Source of the DNA: a virus
DNA length: 25,437 nucleotides
Reading direction: 5' to 3' (one strand)
Virus record (IMG/VR): IMGVR_UViG_3300049491_001096
Coordinates: 1 to 25,437 of that record
Every line of letters begins with the position of its first letter. The stretch's first letter is position 1. The notes below the pieces were generated by a model. It made no database searches, had not been told where the DNA came from, and saw only the letters and a program-made list of their open reading frames with translations. The position numbers were made by a program, and so were the translations under genes. Positions 8,358 through 16,069 of this stretch are shown piece after piece.

Positions 8358-9190
8358 GAATCCGCCCCCACCACTTGGGCGGCGGTGACGCCCTCTTGGC
8401 CACCGTGGTTGACGATGTTGTTGAACTTGTCGCGGCAGTCTTCGAACGCGCGCTTGGTGCACCCGGCCACGATGGTGCCGGTTTGCCCGATCACCGGAAT
8501 GCCGGCATACAGCGGCACGGCCAGGGTAATGTGGCCGCCCGCGGTGTGCTCGAGCACCCACAACGGGCGGCCGAGGCTGGCATATGGACCATCGGCAAAG
8601 TACAGCTCGCCGGCAGTGAAATAGTCCGTGGCCTGGGCCAGCGCGGCGCAGGTGAATTCACGCGCCGAAGTGACCGCGGCGATGGTGAAGGCGAATGTGA
8701 ATGCCGCCTTGCTCTTGGTGCACAGCGCCGAGCCGAAGCGGTACGGGCACAGCGGGCCGGTGGAGCGCGTCATGTCCTGCAAGGTGAGCTGGCGCAGATC
8801 CCGCAGCTCGACGGTGAAACCGCTCTCGGTGGGCGTGGCATTGCCCAGACGGTACTTCGGCCAGGGGCGAAAGCCCTGGGTAGTGTCGTCCTGGTTGTAC
8901 TGGTTGACTTCGACCACCGCGCCGCGCCAGCGCCCGGAAATGAACTGCGCGCGGGTCATGTCATCGGTCGTCAGGAATTCGATGTTCCCGCTATCGACGC
9001 CGAAGCCCAGGGTGCAGGTGATGCTGGAGAGGGTGAAGCCAGGCGCCGCCAGGTACACATCGCCGCCGATGGTGGCCGCGCGCGCGCCGCCGGTGTAACG
9101 AAACACCACGCCATCGGCACGGGTGATGCGGATGCTCCAGGCCAAAGCCTTGACGACGCCGGCCAGGTGGGCCTTGAGGGCCGCGGACAT
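8354..9190 (-). CDS. Tail hub protein, DUF2163 / TIGR02218 family
   Basis: The 278-residue product starts MSAALKAHLAGVVKALAWSIRITRADG and contains the family segment FLTTDDMTRAQFISGRWRGA. The C-terminal part has conserved cysteines in LCPYRFGSALC and GCTKRAFEDC followed by KFNNIVNHGG. This matches the GTA gp13-like hub family; the related lambda gpL and GTA hub proteins are reported to hold an iron-sulfur cluster, and the four cysteines could do so here. I chose the ATG at 9190, 7 nt after the previous stop, over the ATG at 9247, which would overlap by 50 nt. The stop overlaps the next start as ATGA. Confidence 0.9.
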   Translation of the reverse strand: MSAALKAHLAGVVKALAWSIRITRADGVVFRYTGGARAATIGGDVYLAAPGFTLSSITCTLGFGVDSGNIEFLTTDDMTRAQFISGRWRGAVVEVNQYNQDDTTQGFRPWPKYRLGNATPTESGFTVELRDLRQLTLQDMTRSTGPLCPYRFGSALCTKSKAAFTFAFTIAAVTSAREFTCAALAQATDYFTAGELYFADGPYASLGRPLWVLEHTAGGHITLAVPLYAGIPVIGQTGTIVAGCTKRAFEDCRDKFNNIVNHGGQEGVTAAQVVGADS

Positions 9191-9197
9191 GACGGCA

Positions 9198-9809
9198 TCA
9201 AGGCTCAAGCGGTACCTCGATGATGTCGATGTTGTCCCAACGCACAAAGCGCGTGCCGTTGCCGCGGCGATGGACCAGGGTCGCGTTTTTCTGGTCGAAA
9301 TCGTACCGGCAAGGGATGTAGAACTCGCACGCCGCAGTGAGCGTGCCCAGGGCCGTGGTGATGGTGCCGGCGTGCAGGTCTTGCGTGTAGTGCGTGCCCA
9401 GGGTCTTCAGCACGCCGGCCGAGTACACGCGCAGGGTGCCGGACTTGATGAGCGTGAGGGGGCGCACTTCTTCGTAGCCGGCCTCGTCGGCGCCATAGAC
9501 CTTGCTCACCTGGTACGTGGTGCCGCTGATAAGCACTAGGCGGCTGTTGGCGACCAGTAGCTCGTAATCGGTCCAGTCCTTGAACGGAAAAGCGTAGGCG
9601 CGGCCTTTGGCCTTGCGGAAGTGCGCGTCGGCGGCCTGGTGGTCGGCGTCGGTCTTCAGGCCCTGGGAGCAGTTGAACTTGTGGCGCCCAAGCGGCCAGT
9701 TTTTGTTGCGGTCTTCCTGGCCGCCGAAGGCTTCGGCCACGGTGGTGCTGTAGCCCACGCCGCCGACGGCGCCGCGCGCGATGCGATCCGGGAAAGCCTG
9801 CGTGAGCAT
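9198..9809 (-). CDS. Distal tail protein, DUF2460 / TIGR02217 family
   Basis: The 203-residue product has the family features AFPDRIARGAVGGVGYSTTV at the N-terminus, HFRKAKGRAYAFPFKDWTDYE in the middle and a closing WDNIDIIEVPLEP. It corresponds to the gene transfer agent gp12-type distal tail protein, which forms the ring at the end of the tail tube. It starts one base after the tape measure stop. Together with the next three genes it keeps the gene order of the GTA tail tip. Confidence 0.9.
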   Translation of the reverse strand: MLTQAFPDRIARGAVGGVGYSTTVAEAFGGQEDRNKNWPLGRHKFNCSQGLKTDADHQAADAHFRKAKGRAYAFPFKDWTDYELLVANSRLVLISGTTYQVSKVYGADEAGYEEVRPLTLIKSGTLRVYSAGVLKTLGTHYTQDLHAGTITTALGTLTAACEFYIPCRYDFDQKNATLVHRRGNGTRFVRWDNIDIIEVPLEP

Positions 9810-9810
9810 G

Positions 9811-12800
9811 TCAGTGCGCGGGGTTGGTGCGGCGCGCTGCCGCGTTCTGCACGGTGCGCGCGAGCTTGCTCATGAGCTGCTCTTCGCTGCGCTTGTCCAT
9901 GCCTTCAGGCACGCTCACGTTGAACACCTGGTGGATGGTGTTGCCGCCGCCGCGCGAGCCGCGCGCGCCCGGCGCGGCGGACTGTGCGCCAGGCCGCAGC
10001 ACGCGCGGGGCGCTCACCACGCCGCCACCGGCATAGCCGCGCAGACCCAGGCGGATGGCTTCGGCCTGGGCTGGCCCACCGACGCGCCGCACGTCCTGCT
10101 GCGACCAGACTACCTCACCCTTGTGCACGAGGCCCGCGGGCTCAAGGGTGGCGCCGGGGCCGGTATAGCCGCCGCCGTCGAACGCAAAGAGGCTGGCCAC
10201 GCCGCTGCCGGCACCGGCCGCGCTGGTGGTGAGCAGCGCCTCGGCCGCGAGCTCGGCGGCAGCCGCCAGGGCGATGAAACTGGCATCGATTTCGAAGACG
10301 GCAATGCTCAACTCCAGCAGGGAATCCGCGCTGATCGAGAGTGCAGCATCGGTGCCGATGGCGGTGATGCCGAGCGCCGCCAGCGCGGCATCGGCCGCGG
10401 CAGTGGCAGAGGCCAGTGCGGTGGCCGCGATAGCGGGCGCTGCCGCGCCTGGCGCGCCGGACAGCGTGCCGCCCGCAAAGCCGGGCGCGGTAAGGGCGCC
10501 GGTGCTGGCCGGGAAGCCAAAGGCACCTTTGAGGATGCTGCCAAGGCCTTCGCCGCTGCCCGCTCCTTCGGTGATGCCGCGAATTTGCTTGCGAAAGAAT
10601 TCGGTTAACCGCTGTTCGACAAGTTCGCGGCTGAGGATGCGGGTAAGGCTGTCGCCCAGGCTCTTGACGGCGCTGCGGGCATCCTTGAAATTGAGCGTGA
10701 TGGCGCCCGCAGCCTTGCCCAGCGCGTCGGCCACTTCATCCCCCACCTGGCGCATGCGCACGAGCGCGGGATCGACGCTGACGGCGAGGCGCTCGAACTC
10801 CAGGCGCAACTGGCGGGCGAATTGCACGGCCGGGCTGTCGGGGCCGGCAGCGGCGGCGATGGCTTCCACGCGCGCGAGCTCGTCGCCCATTTGCTGCAAG
10901 GCCTGCGAGCGCAGTGCAAAGAGGCGCTGCTCGACTTCGGCGCGGCCGGCGCCGGACGCCTGGGCTTCGATGGCGACACGCTGCTCGGCGATCGAGAGGC
11001 CTTCGGTGATGCGCTGCACGTTGCGCTGGGCATCGCCGAAAGCAACCGAGGCGCGCGTGGCATCGTCGAACTGGCGCAACTGCTCGGGGCTGAGGCCCAG
11101 GCCGGTGGCCGAGCGGCGAGCGTTGTCGATGGCGGCATCGGCGCGCAAGCGCGCGGCGCCGCTGGCATTGCCTTGCAGTTCGAGCAGTTGCGCCTGAAAT
11201 TCACGCGCGCGGTTCAGGCGCTGCTCTTCTTCGCGGTCCTGCGCAAGGCGGTCGAGCGCTTCCTTGTCCCGGAAAGCCTGCCGCGCGCGGCCGGCGCGGG
11301 CTTCGAGGTCTTCAATCTTGGTGATGGTTTCGATGCGCTTGCTCGGGTCCGTGGTGTCTTTCAGGAAAGCCTGCAACGCGGTCTTTTCCTTGTCGAAGCG
11401 GGCGAGCTGCGCATCCAGAGCGCGGGCCTGGATGTCGGCGCGGTCGGCGTAGAAGCCAGCGACAGAGACCAGCCCATTGTTGTATTGCGCTTCGAGAAAA
11501 CGCTCATGGAACTGGATGGCTTCGCTCTCATTCTGGAACGCGCTTTCCAGGTTCTTCAGGGCTTGGTCGAGCAGGGCTTTGCGGACTTGCTCGGCTTCGC
11601 GCGCGGCTTTGTCGGCGGCGACGGCTTCGGGTACTCGGAAATTCAAGACTGGTTTGTCGGCCGCCGAGATGACAGGTCGGCCGCGGCGCGCCAACTCTGT
11701 GGGATCGACCTGGATGCGCGCGGCAATGCGGCCCGCTTCGCTGAACTGAAATCGAAGGGCTTCGCTGACCTTGGCCCCGTTTTCAGTGAAGAGTTTCAGG
11801 TAGCGGTCGTTCGCCTCGGCGGCAATCTGATTGCGCTTTTCCAACGCGGCTTTAAGTTCGTTTTGCCCAGCTTCATCGAAGATGAGTCGGCCGACGCCGC
11901 CGGGCTTGGCAAGGACACTGCCCGCCGCGGCAAGCAATTGCACGTCGGCGGATACGGACTCAAAACTGCCGCCCACTGCGCGAAGGAGTTTCACCCGGCC
12001 GGCCAGCGCTTCGGCAATCGTGGCGACGGCAATGGCCGCGCCTTGCGCAAAGTCGCGCACGCCCGTATTGGTGCCGAGTTTGCTTGCCGCATCGTCCATA
12101 CCCAGGGCTTCGCGCGCCGCCTTTGTGAGCTCGGCCGTCAGCGCCGTAAAGGCCGGCAACGTGGAGAGCGCGGCGATTTGCGCCGTTTGCTTCAACTCAC
12201 TGCGCACCCGGGCCTGGCGGTCCGCATAGTCATCGGCCAACTTGATTTGCTCGGCGGTGAGGCGGTTTTGCGTCAGCCCGCTATTGGCCAGTTCCTTGAA
12301 AAAGGGCAGCGCATCGGCGCCGCTCTTGCCCAGCAGGGCCACGGCCACTGCGGTTTTCCCAGCCCCATCCTTGAAGGTGTTCAGGCGCTGCGCAATCAGC
12401 TCGAACTGTTTCTCGGGCGCGAGGGTGCGGAAGCTCTCGAAATCGATGCCCAGGCGCTTGAGCGCGGGCGCGACGCCCTTGGTTTCTTCGGTGGTTTTTG
12501 ACAGGCCGGCGGTGAGCTTGACCATGAAGCCGGCGAGCTGGTCGGCGCTGACGCCCGCCACATCGCCAGCGGTGGTGAAACTGGCCAGGGCTTCGGCGCT
12601 GGCGCCGGTTTTTTCTTCCAGATCCTGGAAGTGCGCAGCGCCGTGCACCAGGTCCGGGAAGAGTTGCAGCAGGCCCTTGATGGCTTCGGTGGCGGCGCTG
12701 GCGAGCGCGCTTCCCGCAAAGACCGCGCCGACGCCGGCGAAGGACTTGTCCATGCGCGCGGCGGCGGATTCGACCACGCCGGCGGCGCGGCGCATTTCCG

Positions 12801-12855
12801 CCTCGAACTTGGCGGTTTGCGCAACGAGATCAATACTGAGGGTGGCCAGTGGCAT
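9811..12855 (-). CDS. Tail tape measure protein
   Basis: The 1,014-residue product sets tail length and is ejected with the DNA. It opens MPLATLSIDLVAQTAKFEAEM with a helical, coiled-coil-rich N-terminal region, and has a hydrophobic stretch (AVFAGSALASAATEAI) near residue 45. The C-terminal third contains TLNFKDARSAVKSLGDSLTR, typical of the lambda-family tape measure C-terminus, a long Ala-rich hydrophobic section (about 10215-10440), and FDGGGYTGPGATLEPAGLVH, a hallmark of this family. At about 1.5 angstrom per helical residue a tail of roughly 150 nm is predicted. The ATG at 12855 was chosen because the upstream open frame is Arg/Pro noise overlapping the chaperone. Confidence 0.95.
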   Translation of the reverse strand: MPLATLSIDLVAQTAKFEAEMRRAAGVVESAAARMDKSFAGVGAVFAGSALASAATEAIKGLLQLFPDLVHGAAHFQDLEEKTGASAEALASFTTAGDVAGVSADQLAGFMVKLTAGLSKTTEETKGVAPALKRLGIDFESFRTLAPEKQFELIAQRLNTFKDGAGKTAVAVALLGKSGADALPFFKELANSGLTQNRLTAEQIKLADDYADRQARVRSELKQTAQIAALSTLPAFTALTAELTKAAREALGMDDAASKLGTNTGVRDFAQGAAIAVATIAEALAGRVKLLRAVGGSFESVSADVQLLAAAGSVLAKPGGVGRLIFDEAGQNELKAALEKRNQIAAEANDRYLKLFTENGAKVSEALRFQFSEAGRIAARIQVDPTELARRGRPVISAADKPVLNFRVPEAVAADKAAREAEQVRKALLDQALKNLESAFQNESEAIQFHERFLEAQYNNGLVSVAGFYADRADIQARALDAQLARFDKEKTALQAFLKDTTDPSKRIETITKIEDLEARAGRARQAFRDKEALDRLAQDREEEQRLNRAREFQAQLLELQGNASGAARLRADAAIDNARRSATGLGLSPEQLRQFDDATRASVAFGDAQRNVQRITEGLSIAEQRVAIEAQASGAGRAEVEQRLFALRSQALQQMGDELARVEAIAAAAGPDSPAVQFARQLRLEFERLAVSVDPALVRMRQVGDEVADALGKAAGAITLNFKDARSAVKSLGDSLTRILSRELVEQRLTEFFRKQIRGITEGAGSGEGLGSILKGAFGFPASTGALTAPGFAGGTLSGAPGAAAPAIAATALASATAAADAALAALGITAIGTDAALSISADSLLELSIAVFEIDASFIALAAAAELAAEALLTTSAAGAGSGVASLFAFDGGGYTGPGATLEPAGLVHKGEVVWSQQDVRRVGGPAQAEAIRLGLRGYAGGGVVSAPRVLRPGAQSAAPGARGSRGGGNTIHQVFNVSVPEGMDKRSEEQLMSKLARTVQNAAARRTNPAH

Positions 12856-12860
12856 GGTGT

Positions 12861-13480
12861 TCAGTCGTCTTCGGTTTCGTCTTCGTCGGCGGCGCCGCCT
12901 TCGTCGGGCCGGCGGTGGTGCTTGATGGTGAGCAGGGCTTCGACCAGGGCTTCGCGGTCTTGCACGCCATAGAAGGCGCAGGCCAGGTCCAACTGGCCCC
13001 AATCGAGCGCATGGCTGCCTGTGCTGAGGAAGTTCCAGACCAGGATCGCCAGCGCATTGGCAGGGGTGAGCGGCTCGACTTCGCCCGCGTCTTCATCGGC
13101 CCCGCCGTCGCCGAGGTCGAGGCGGGCGCTCAGTTTCCCGAGGCGGCTTTTCTATTGTCGCTGTGGGCCTTGACGGCTTCGGCGATGGCGTCAGCGATCT
13201 TGCTGATCCAGTCCGCCCGGTCTATCACCACTTCGCGGAACAGTTCCGCGTGAAACAGCAGCTCATCTTCGGCGCCGCCATTGATGACGCTGGCCTCGGT
13301 GAAGCCGGACCAACCCACCGTGTAGCGCACAATGTGCTCGAGCTCGATGCCGCGCACAAGCTGCCACAACTCCCCTTCCGGCGGGCGGCGAATGGTGACC
13401 GAGAGCGTTTGATCTTCGTCCAGCCAGACGCGCGATTCGCGCTGCGCCTGGATGGCTTTGATGGTGGCCGAGCGCTCCAT
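12861..13480 (-). CDS. Tail assembly chaperone long form (gpG-T-like), -1 frameshift product
   Basis: The long product is the 116 residues of the short form joined to 90 residues read in the -1 frame, 206 in all. After the slip the frame continues from CTG at 13133 with LSARLDLGDGG, then LTPANALAILVWNFLSTG, WGQLDLACAFYGV and an acidic end (DEDETEDD) with TGA at 12861-12863. The T part has no ATG, GTG or TTG near its beginning and meets a TAG just upstream of the slip, so it can only be made by frameshifting. It ends five bases before the tape measure ATG. In lambda the T domain binds tail tube protein while G binds the tape measure; the same division is inferred here. Confidence 0.88.
13101..13139 (-). 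promoter_or_regulatory. -1 programmed ribosomal frameshift signal
   Basis: The heptamer GGGAAAC (13139 to 13133 on the minus strand) reads G GGA AAC in the chaperone frame, fitting X XXY YYZ, and the zero-frame TGA follows at once. A 6-bp stem (CCCGCC at 13126-13121 with GGCGGG at 13106-13101, 14-nt loop) begins 6 nt after the heptamer, the spacing usual for stimulatory structures. Lambda uses the close relative GGGAAAG at the same gene junction. Confidence 0.9.
13130..13480 (-). CDS. Tail assembly chaperone (lambda gpG-like short form)
   Basis: The 116-residue product starts MERSATIKAIQAQRESRVWLDEDQ, has a beta-rich first half and a helical C-terminal half (ELFREVVIDRADWISKIADAIAEAVKAHSD). 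It lies between tail tube and tape measure, the invariant place of the gpG-like chaperone, which coats the tape measure before tube polymerisation. Its last two sense codons before TGA are part of a GGGAAAC slippery heptamer, so a fraction of ribosomes should read on into the -1 frame and make the long form. Sequence similarity to lambda gpG itself is not visible; the call rests on position, size and frameshift. Confidence 0.85.
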   Translation of the reverse strand: MERSATIKAIQAQRESRVWLDEDQTLSVTIRRPPEGELWQLVRGIELEHIVRYTVGWSGFTEASVINGGAEDELLFHAELFREVVIDRADWISKIADAIAEAVKAHSDNRKAASGN

Positions 13481-13483
13481 GGG

Positions 13484-14128
13484 TTATGCCGGCAGCTTGA
13501 GCAAGAAGCCGCGGCCCTTGACGGACACGCTGCCTTTGCCGAGCTGCTTGGCCTGCACGTCTTCACCGGGCGCCGAGGGCACGCCGTAGTACAGGCGCAC
13601 GGCGCCGCCTTGCAGGGTGATGCGAACGAGGATTTTCGTGCCGGTGCGTGCCGCGGCTTCGACGAAGGCCATGGCCGTGCTGAGCACTTCCTTGGCCAGC
13701 ACGTTCAGGCTGAGCGGCTGCGCGGCCATGTTGCCGGCATCGATAACGTCGATGACATCGAGCAGGGTGGTTGCGTCAAGGTCTTCGGTGTTGGCATCCG
13801 GGATGCTGTAGCTGGTGGCCTCACCCAAGGTGGCGAAGGTGGTGGCCGGGGTGAAGTTGCCGGTGACGTAGGTGCTGTAGTTGGTGGTGTCCAGCCCCTG
13901 CAATTCGAAGGTGTTGGCGGCCACGTTCTTCACGCGCGTGGCCTGGTCCTCCAGTTGCACCATGCCATCCAGACCACTCCAGTAGCCGACGGTGTTGTTG
14001 GCCAGGCCGTGCGCGGTTTCGGTGGCCACACCGGTGGTGGCTTTGCTGACGGAATCGACCGCGATCGCGGTGGCGAAGGCGGTGGCCACTTCGACACGGA
14101 TGCCGCGGCCTTTGACGTTGGTGCTCAT
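13484..14128 (-). CDS. Major tail tube protein with inserted FCCH-like domain
   Basis: This protein would stack as rings to form the non-contractile tail tube. The 214-residue product starts MSTNVKGRGIRVEVATAFA and ends GSVSVKGRGFLLKLPA. From about residue 24 to 88 there is a small beta domain (VATETAHGL, SGLDGMVQLEDQATRVKNV, NTFELQGLDTTNYSTY). Its pattern matches the FCCH-like beta domains found inserted in many phage virion proteins. The rest (DATTLLDVIDVIDAGNMAAQP and FVEAAARTGTKILVRITLQGG) fits a tail tube fold. It has an AAAGGA ribosome site and precedes the chaperone and tape measure genes, which supports the call. Confidence 0.88.
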   Translation of the reverse strand: MSTNVKGRGIRVEVATAFATAIAVDSVSKATTGVATETAHGLANNTVGYWSGLDGMVQLEDQATRVKNVAANTFELQGLDTTNYSTYVTGNFTPATTFATLGEATSYSIPDANTEDLDATTLLDVIDVIDAGNMAAQPLSLNVLAKEVLSTAMAFVEAAARTGTKILVRITLQGGAVRLYYGVPSAPGEDVQAKQLGKGSVSVKGRGFLLKLPA

Positions 14129-14150
14129 GGTTCACGTCCTTTCAAGACGA

Positions 14151-14171
14151 TAAAAAACCGGCGCGGCCGGT
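14151..14171 (-). terminator. Terminator-like hairpin before the tail tube gene
   Basis: A perfect 6-bp stem (ACCGGC / GCCGGT, plus-strand arms 14157-14162 and 14166-14171) with a 3-nt loop is followed on the minus strand by six T (14152-14157). It ends 23 nt upstream of the tail tube ATG, which has an AAAGGA ribosome site. As with the capsid leader, no promoter can fit between hairpin and gene. Confidence 0.8.
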
Positions 14172-14206
14172 GGGTTGGGAAAAATGCGGATGCCTGGCCC
14201 GGTGGG

Positions 14207-14584
14207 CTAGGTATCGATCCAGAATTCAGTGACGATTTCGCTGCCTTCGAGGTCCAGCTCATGCTCGGTGATGACGTTGCGCGATTCGGTGGGCAGGCCA
14301 CCCACCGGCCCCTCGACGGTTGACAAGGCCAAGGCGGCTTCGAGCGCGTCGGCAAGCTCTTCGCATCCTGCCCGGGTGTCTGCCCAGCACTGGAAGCTGA
14401 CCCGGTAGAAAGTGCTGGCCACACTGCCGTCGAGCAGGTGCGTTGGCTCGCGCTCCACCACGTACACGATGTACGGCCGCGGCGCGCCCTGCACCACCTT
14501 GTCCGGCGCCAGGCGCGTGCCGACCAAGGCCGACAGCGGGGCGTAAGCCAGCAGCTCAGTGACCAGGGTAGTTTCGACGCTCAT
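14207..14584 (-). CDS. Tail completion protein, DUF3168-like
   Basis: The 125-residue product starts MSVETTLVTELLAYAPLSALVGTRLAP, the N-terminal pattern of the DUF3168 / tail completion family, followed by RPYIVYVVEREPTHLLDG and a VSFQCWADTRAGCEELADALE helix. Known members (HK97 gp11-like) cap the tail tube where it meets the head. An ATGA overlap couples it to the gp10-like gene. It lies just before the tail tube gene, as expected. A hairpin with a U run follows the stop. Confidence 0.88.
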   Translation of the reverse strand: MSVETTLVTELLAYAPLSALVGTRLAPDKVVQGAPRPYIVYVVEREPTHLLDGSVASTFYRVSFQCWADTRAGCEELADALEAALALSTVEGPVGGLPTESRNVITEHELDLEGSEIVTEFWIDT

Positions 14585-15159
14585 GCGCGCGCGCCCTGGG
14601 TTTGAAAGCGCTGCACCTGCGGGCCAAGCGATTGCTCGAAGGCTTGCAGGGCCTGGGGTAGTTTGCTGGCGGCGCTGCGCATGAAGTTGGCGCCGGGTTT
14701 GCGTTTTGCCGCGCCTTTGAAGCGCTTGTTCAGCGCGCGGCGGTTGCGCTTGCCGGCGGCACCCTTGCCGCCCGTTTCGGTACTGGCCGGGTTCCAGCCG
14801 AACTCTTGCCAGCGCCAGTAGTAGGGATCATTCGGATTCTTGGCGCCGCCGCTCTTGAGGGGACGCACGTTGACGAAGACGCCGACATCGCCCTGGCGGG
14901 TGTTGAACTTACTGGTGCGCACGCTGATGGCGCGCTTGAGCGTGCCGACCTTGCGCACGCCGCGCCGCTGCGCCGAAAAGCCTGCACGCGTGCTGAGTTT
15001 GAGCACGGGCACACGGCGCCGTGCTTCGGCCTGGATGATGCGAGCGGCCGCCTTGAGGGCGTTGCGCAGGGCCGTGCGGCGCAGCTTTTTCGGCAGATCG
15101 GACAGGGCAGCACGCGCGTCTTGCAGGCCGCTGATGCGAAGCTCGACTTCACTGCCCAT
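14581..15159 (-). CDS. HK97 gp10-family head-tail joining protein
   Basis: The 192-residue product begins MGSEVELRISGLQDARAALSDLPKKL, followed by RRTALRNALKAAARIIQAEARRRVP, the characteristic helix of the HK97 gp10 family. It continues with GTLKRAISVRTSK, a beta segment (VGVFVNVRPLKSGG), and PYYWRWQEFGWNPAS, and ends in a basic C-terminal region. Proteins of this family act in tail completion or head-tail joining. The start at 15159 was chosen by family fit; the open frame runs further upstream but overlaps the adaptor gene. Its stop overlaps the next start as ATGA. Confidence 0.9.
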   Translation of the reverse strand: MGSEVELRISGLQDARAALSDLPKKLRRTALRNALKAAARIIQAEARRRVPVLKLSTRAGFSAQRRGVRKVGTLKRAISVRTSKFNTRQGDVGVFVNVRPLKSGGAKNPNDPYYWRWQEFGWNPASTETGGKGAAGKRNRRALNKRFKGAAKRKPGANFMRSAASKLPQALQAFEQSLGPQVQRFQTQGARA

Positions 15160-15490
15160 CGCGGCCCCCGCTGGTGCAATAGAGGTCGAGGGTTTCGCGC
15201 AGGCCGTAGGCATCCATGGGCGGCGCGGCAATGCCGTAGGCAACACCAGCCCACAGCACGCGCATGCGCTCGTGCACGCCGGCCCGGTAGCGGATGCGAA
15301 AGAGCACCGGGCCTTCGGCCTGGATTTGCGCGGCGGCAAAATACTCGCTGCCGCGGCGCGGGTCAGCGCTGGCCCACACTTCGGCCACGTCTTCCCACGG
15401 CGAAACATCTTCGCCCTGGGCGTTGATGGTGGCCGGCGCTTCCCGCTGCTGGAGCATGACGCGCTGGTCGAGGCGGCCGGCGTTTTGCAT
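15149..15490 (-). CDS. Head-tail adaptor protein, SPP1 gp16 / HK97 type
   Basis: The 113-residue product starts MQNAGRLDQRVMLQQREA, matching the GRLDQRVTLQ opening of the phage head-tail joining family, and continues with WEDVAEVWASADPRRGSEYFAA and a beta region with HERMRVLWAGVAYGI. It is small and beta-rich, as known stopper or adaptor proteins are. It would seal the connector after packaging and make contact with the tail. It starts three bases after the previous stop and overlaps the next gene by 11 nt. Confidence 0.9.
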   Translation of the reverse strand: MQNAGRLDQRVMLQQREAPATINAQGEDVSPWEDVAEVWASADPRRGSEYFAAAQIQAEGPVLFRIRYRAGVHERMRVLWAGVAYGIAAPPMDAYGLRETLDLYCTSGGRDGQ

Positions 15491-15493
15491 GGC

Positions 15494-16066
15494 TCAGAGG
15501 TAGGTGCGCTCACGGTCGAGCAGGGCATCGACGAAGCGGTTGGGCAACTCGGCCACGGTGATGCCGGCAGCAAAGGCTTCGCGGTTGCGATAGGCGGCGG
15601 CAATTTGCAGGAGCATCCATTGCTTGATGCCGGCCGGCACGGCCGCCGCATTGCCGTAGCCGGCGGTGAAGCGCACGCGCACGGTGTTGGCTGCGGCCTG
15701 GGTGGCCGGCCAGGTGAAACCCACGGCGGGCAGGAGCCAGCCGGGCGAATTGTCGGGGTCGAGGGCGTAGTCGGCGCTGTCGATGGTTTGCTCGTTGCCG
15801 TCAACATCAAGGTATTTGACCGAGACGATGCTGATGGCCCTGGGCTTGGGCAGCTCGATTTCTGCCACGGGGAAGGCATCGAGCACCTGCTCCCAGGTTT
15901 GCGACACGAAGGCGCGGCCGGTGATGTGCTCGGCCGTTTCGCGGGCGGACTGGATGAGGACGGCGAAGAGCGCATCGTCGGCGCTGTGCTCGACTTTGCA
16001 TTGCGCCTTGGCTTCGTCCAGGCTCACGGGCTCGCTGGCGGGGGCGGTGATGAGTTTGAGGGTCAT
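15494..16066 (-). CDS. Head-tail connector, phiE125 gp8 / HK97 gp6-like
   Basis: This protein would bind under the portal as the first connector ring. The 190-residue product starts MTLKLITAPASEPVSLDEAKAQCKV, the typical opening of this family, followed by a helical AVLIQSARETAEHITGRAF segment. A beta domain (LPKPRAISIVSVKYLD and TVRVRFTAGYGNAAAVPAGIKQWMLL) and a C-terminal helix ending ALLDRERTYL complete the family pattern. It lies three bases after the repeat protein stop and has no strong ribosome site of its own, so translation is probably coupled. It begins the usual connector-adaptor-joining gene set. Confidence 0.92.
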   Translation of the reverse strand: MTLKLITAPASEPVSLDEAKAQCKVEHSADDALFAVLIQSARETAEHITGRAFVSQTWEQVLDAFPVAEIELPKPRAISIVSVKYLDVDGNEQTIDSADYALDPDNSPGWLLPAVGFTWPATQAAANTVRVRFTAGYGNAAAVPAGIKQWMLLQIAAAYRNREAFAAGITVAELPNRFVDALLDRERTYL

Positions 16067-16069
16067 GGT

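Noticed and set aside
10822-12501. 559-codon open frame on the plus strand
   Set aside because: It is antisense to the tape measure gene, whose own family motifs and operon position are clear.
12830-13096. 88-codon minus-strand open frame between chaperone and tape measure
   Set aside because: Its Ser/Lys/Pro-rich product has no protein-like pattern. The frame reached by the -1 slip covers the same span with a plausible acidic helical protein ending just before the tape measure.
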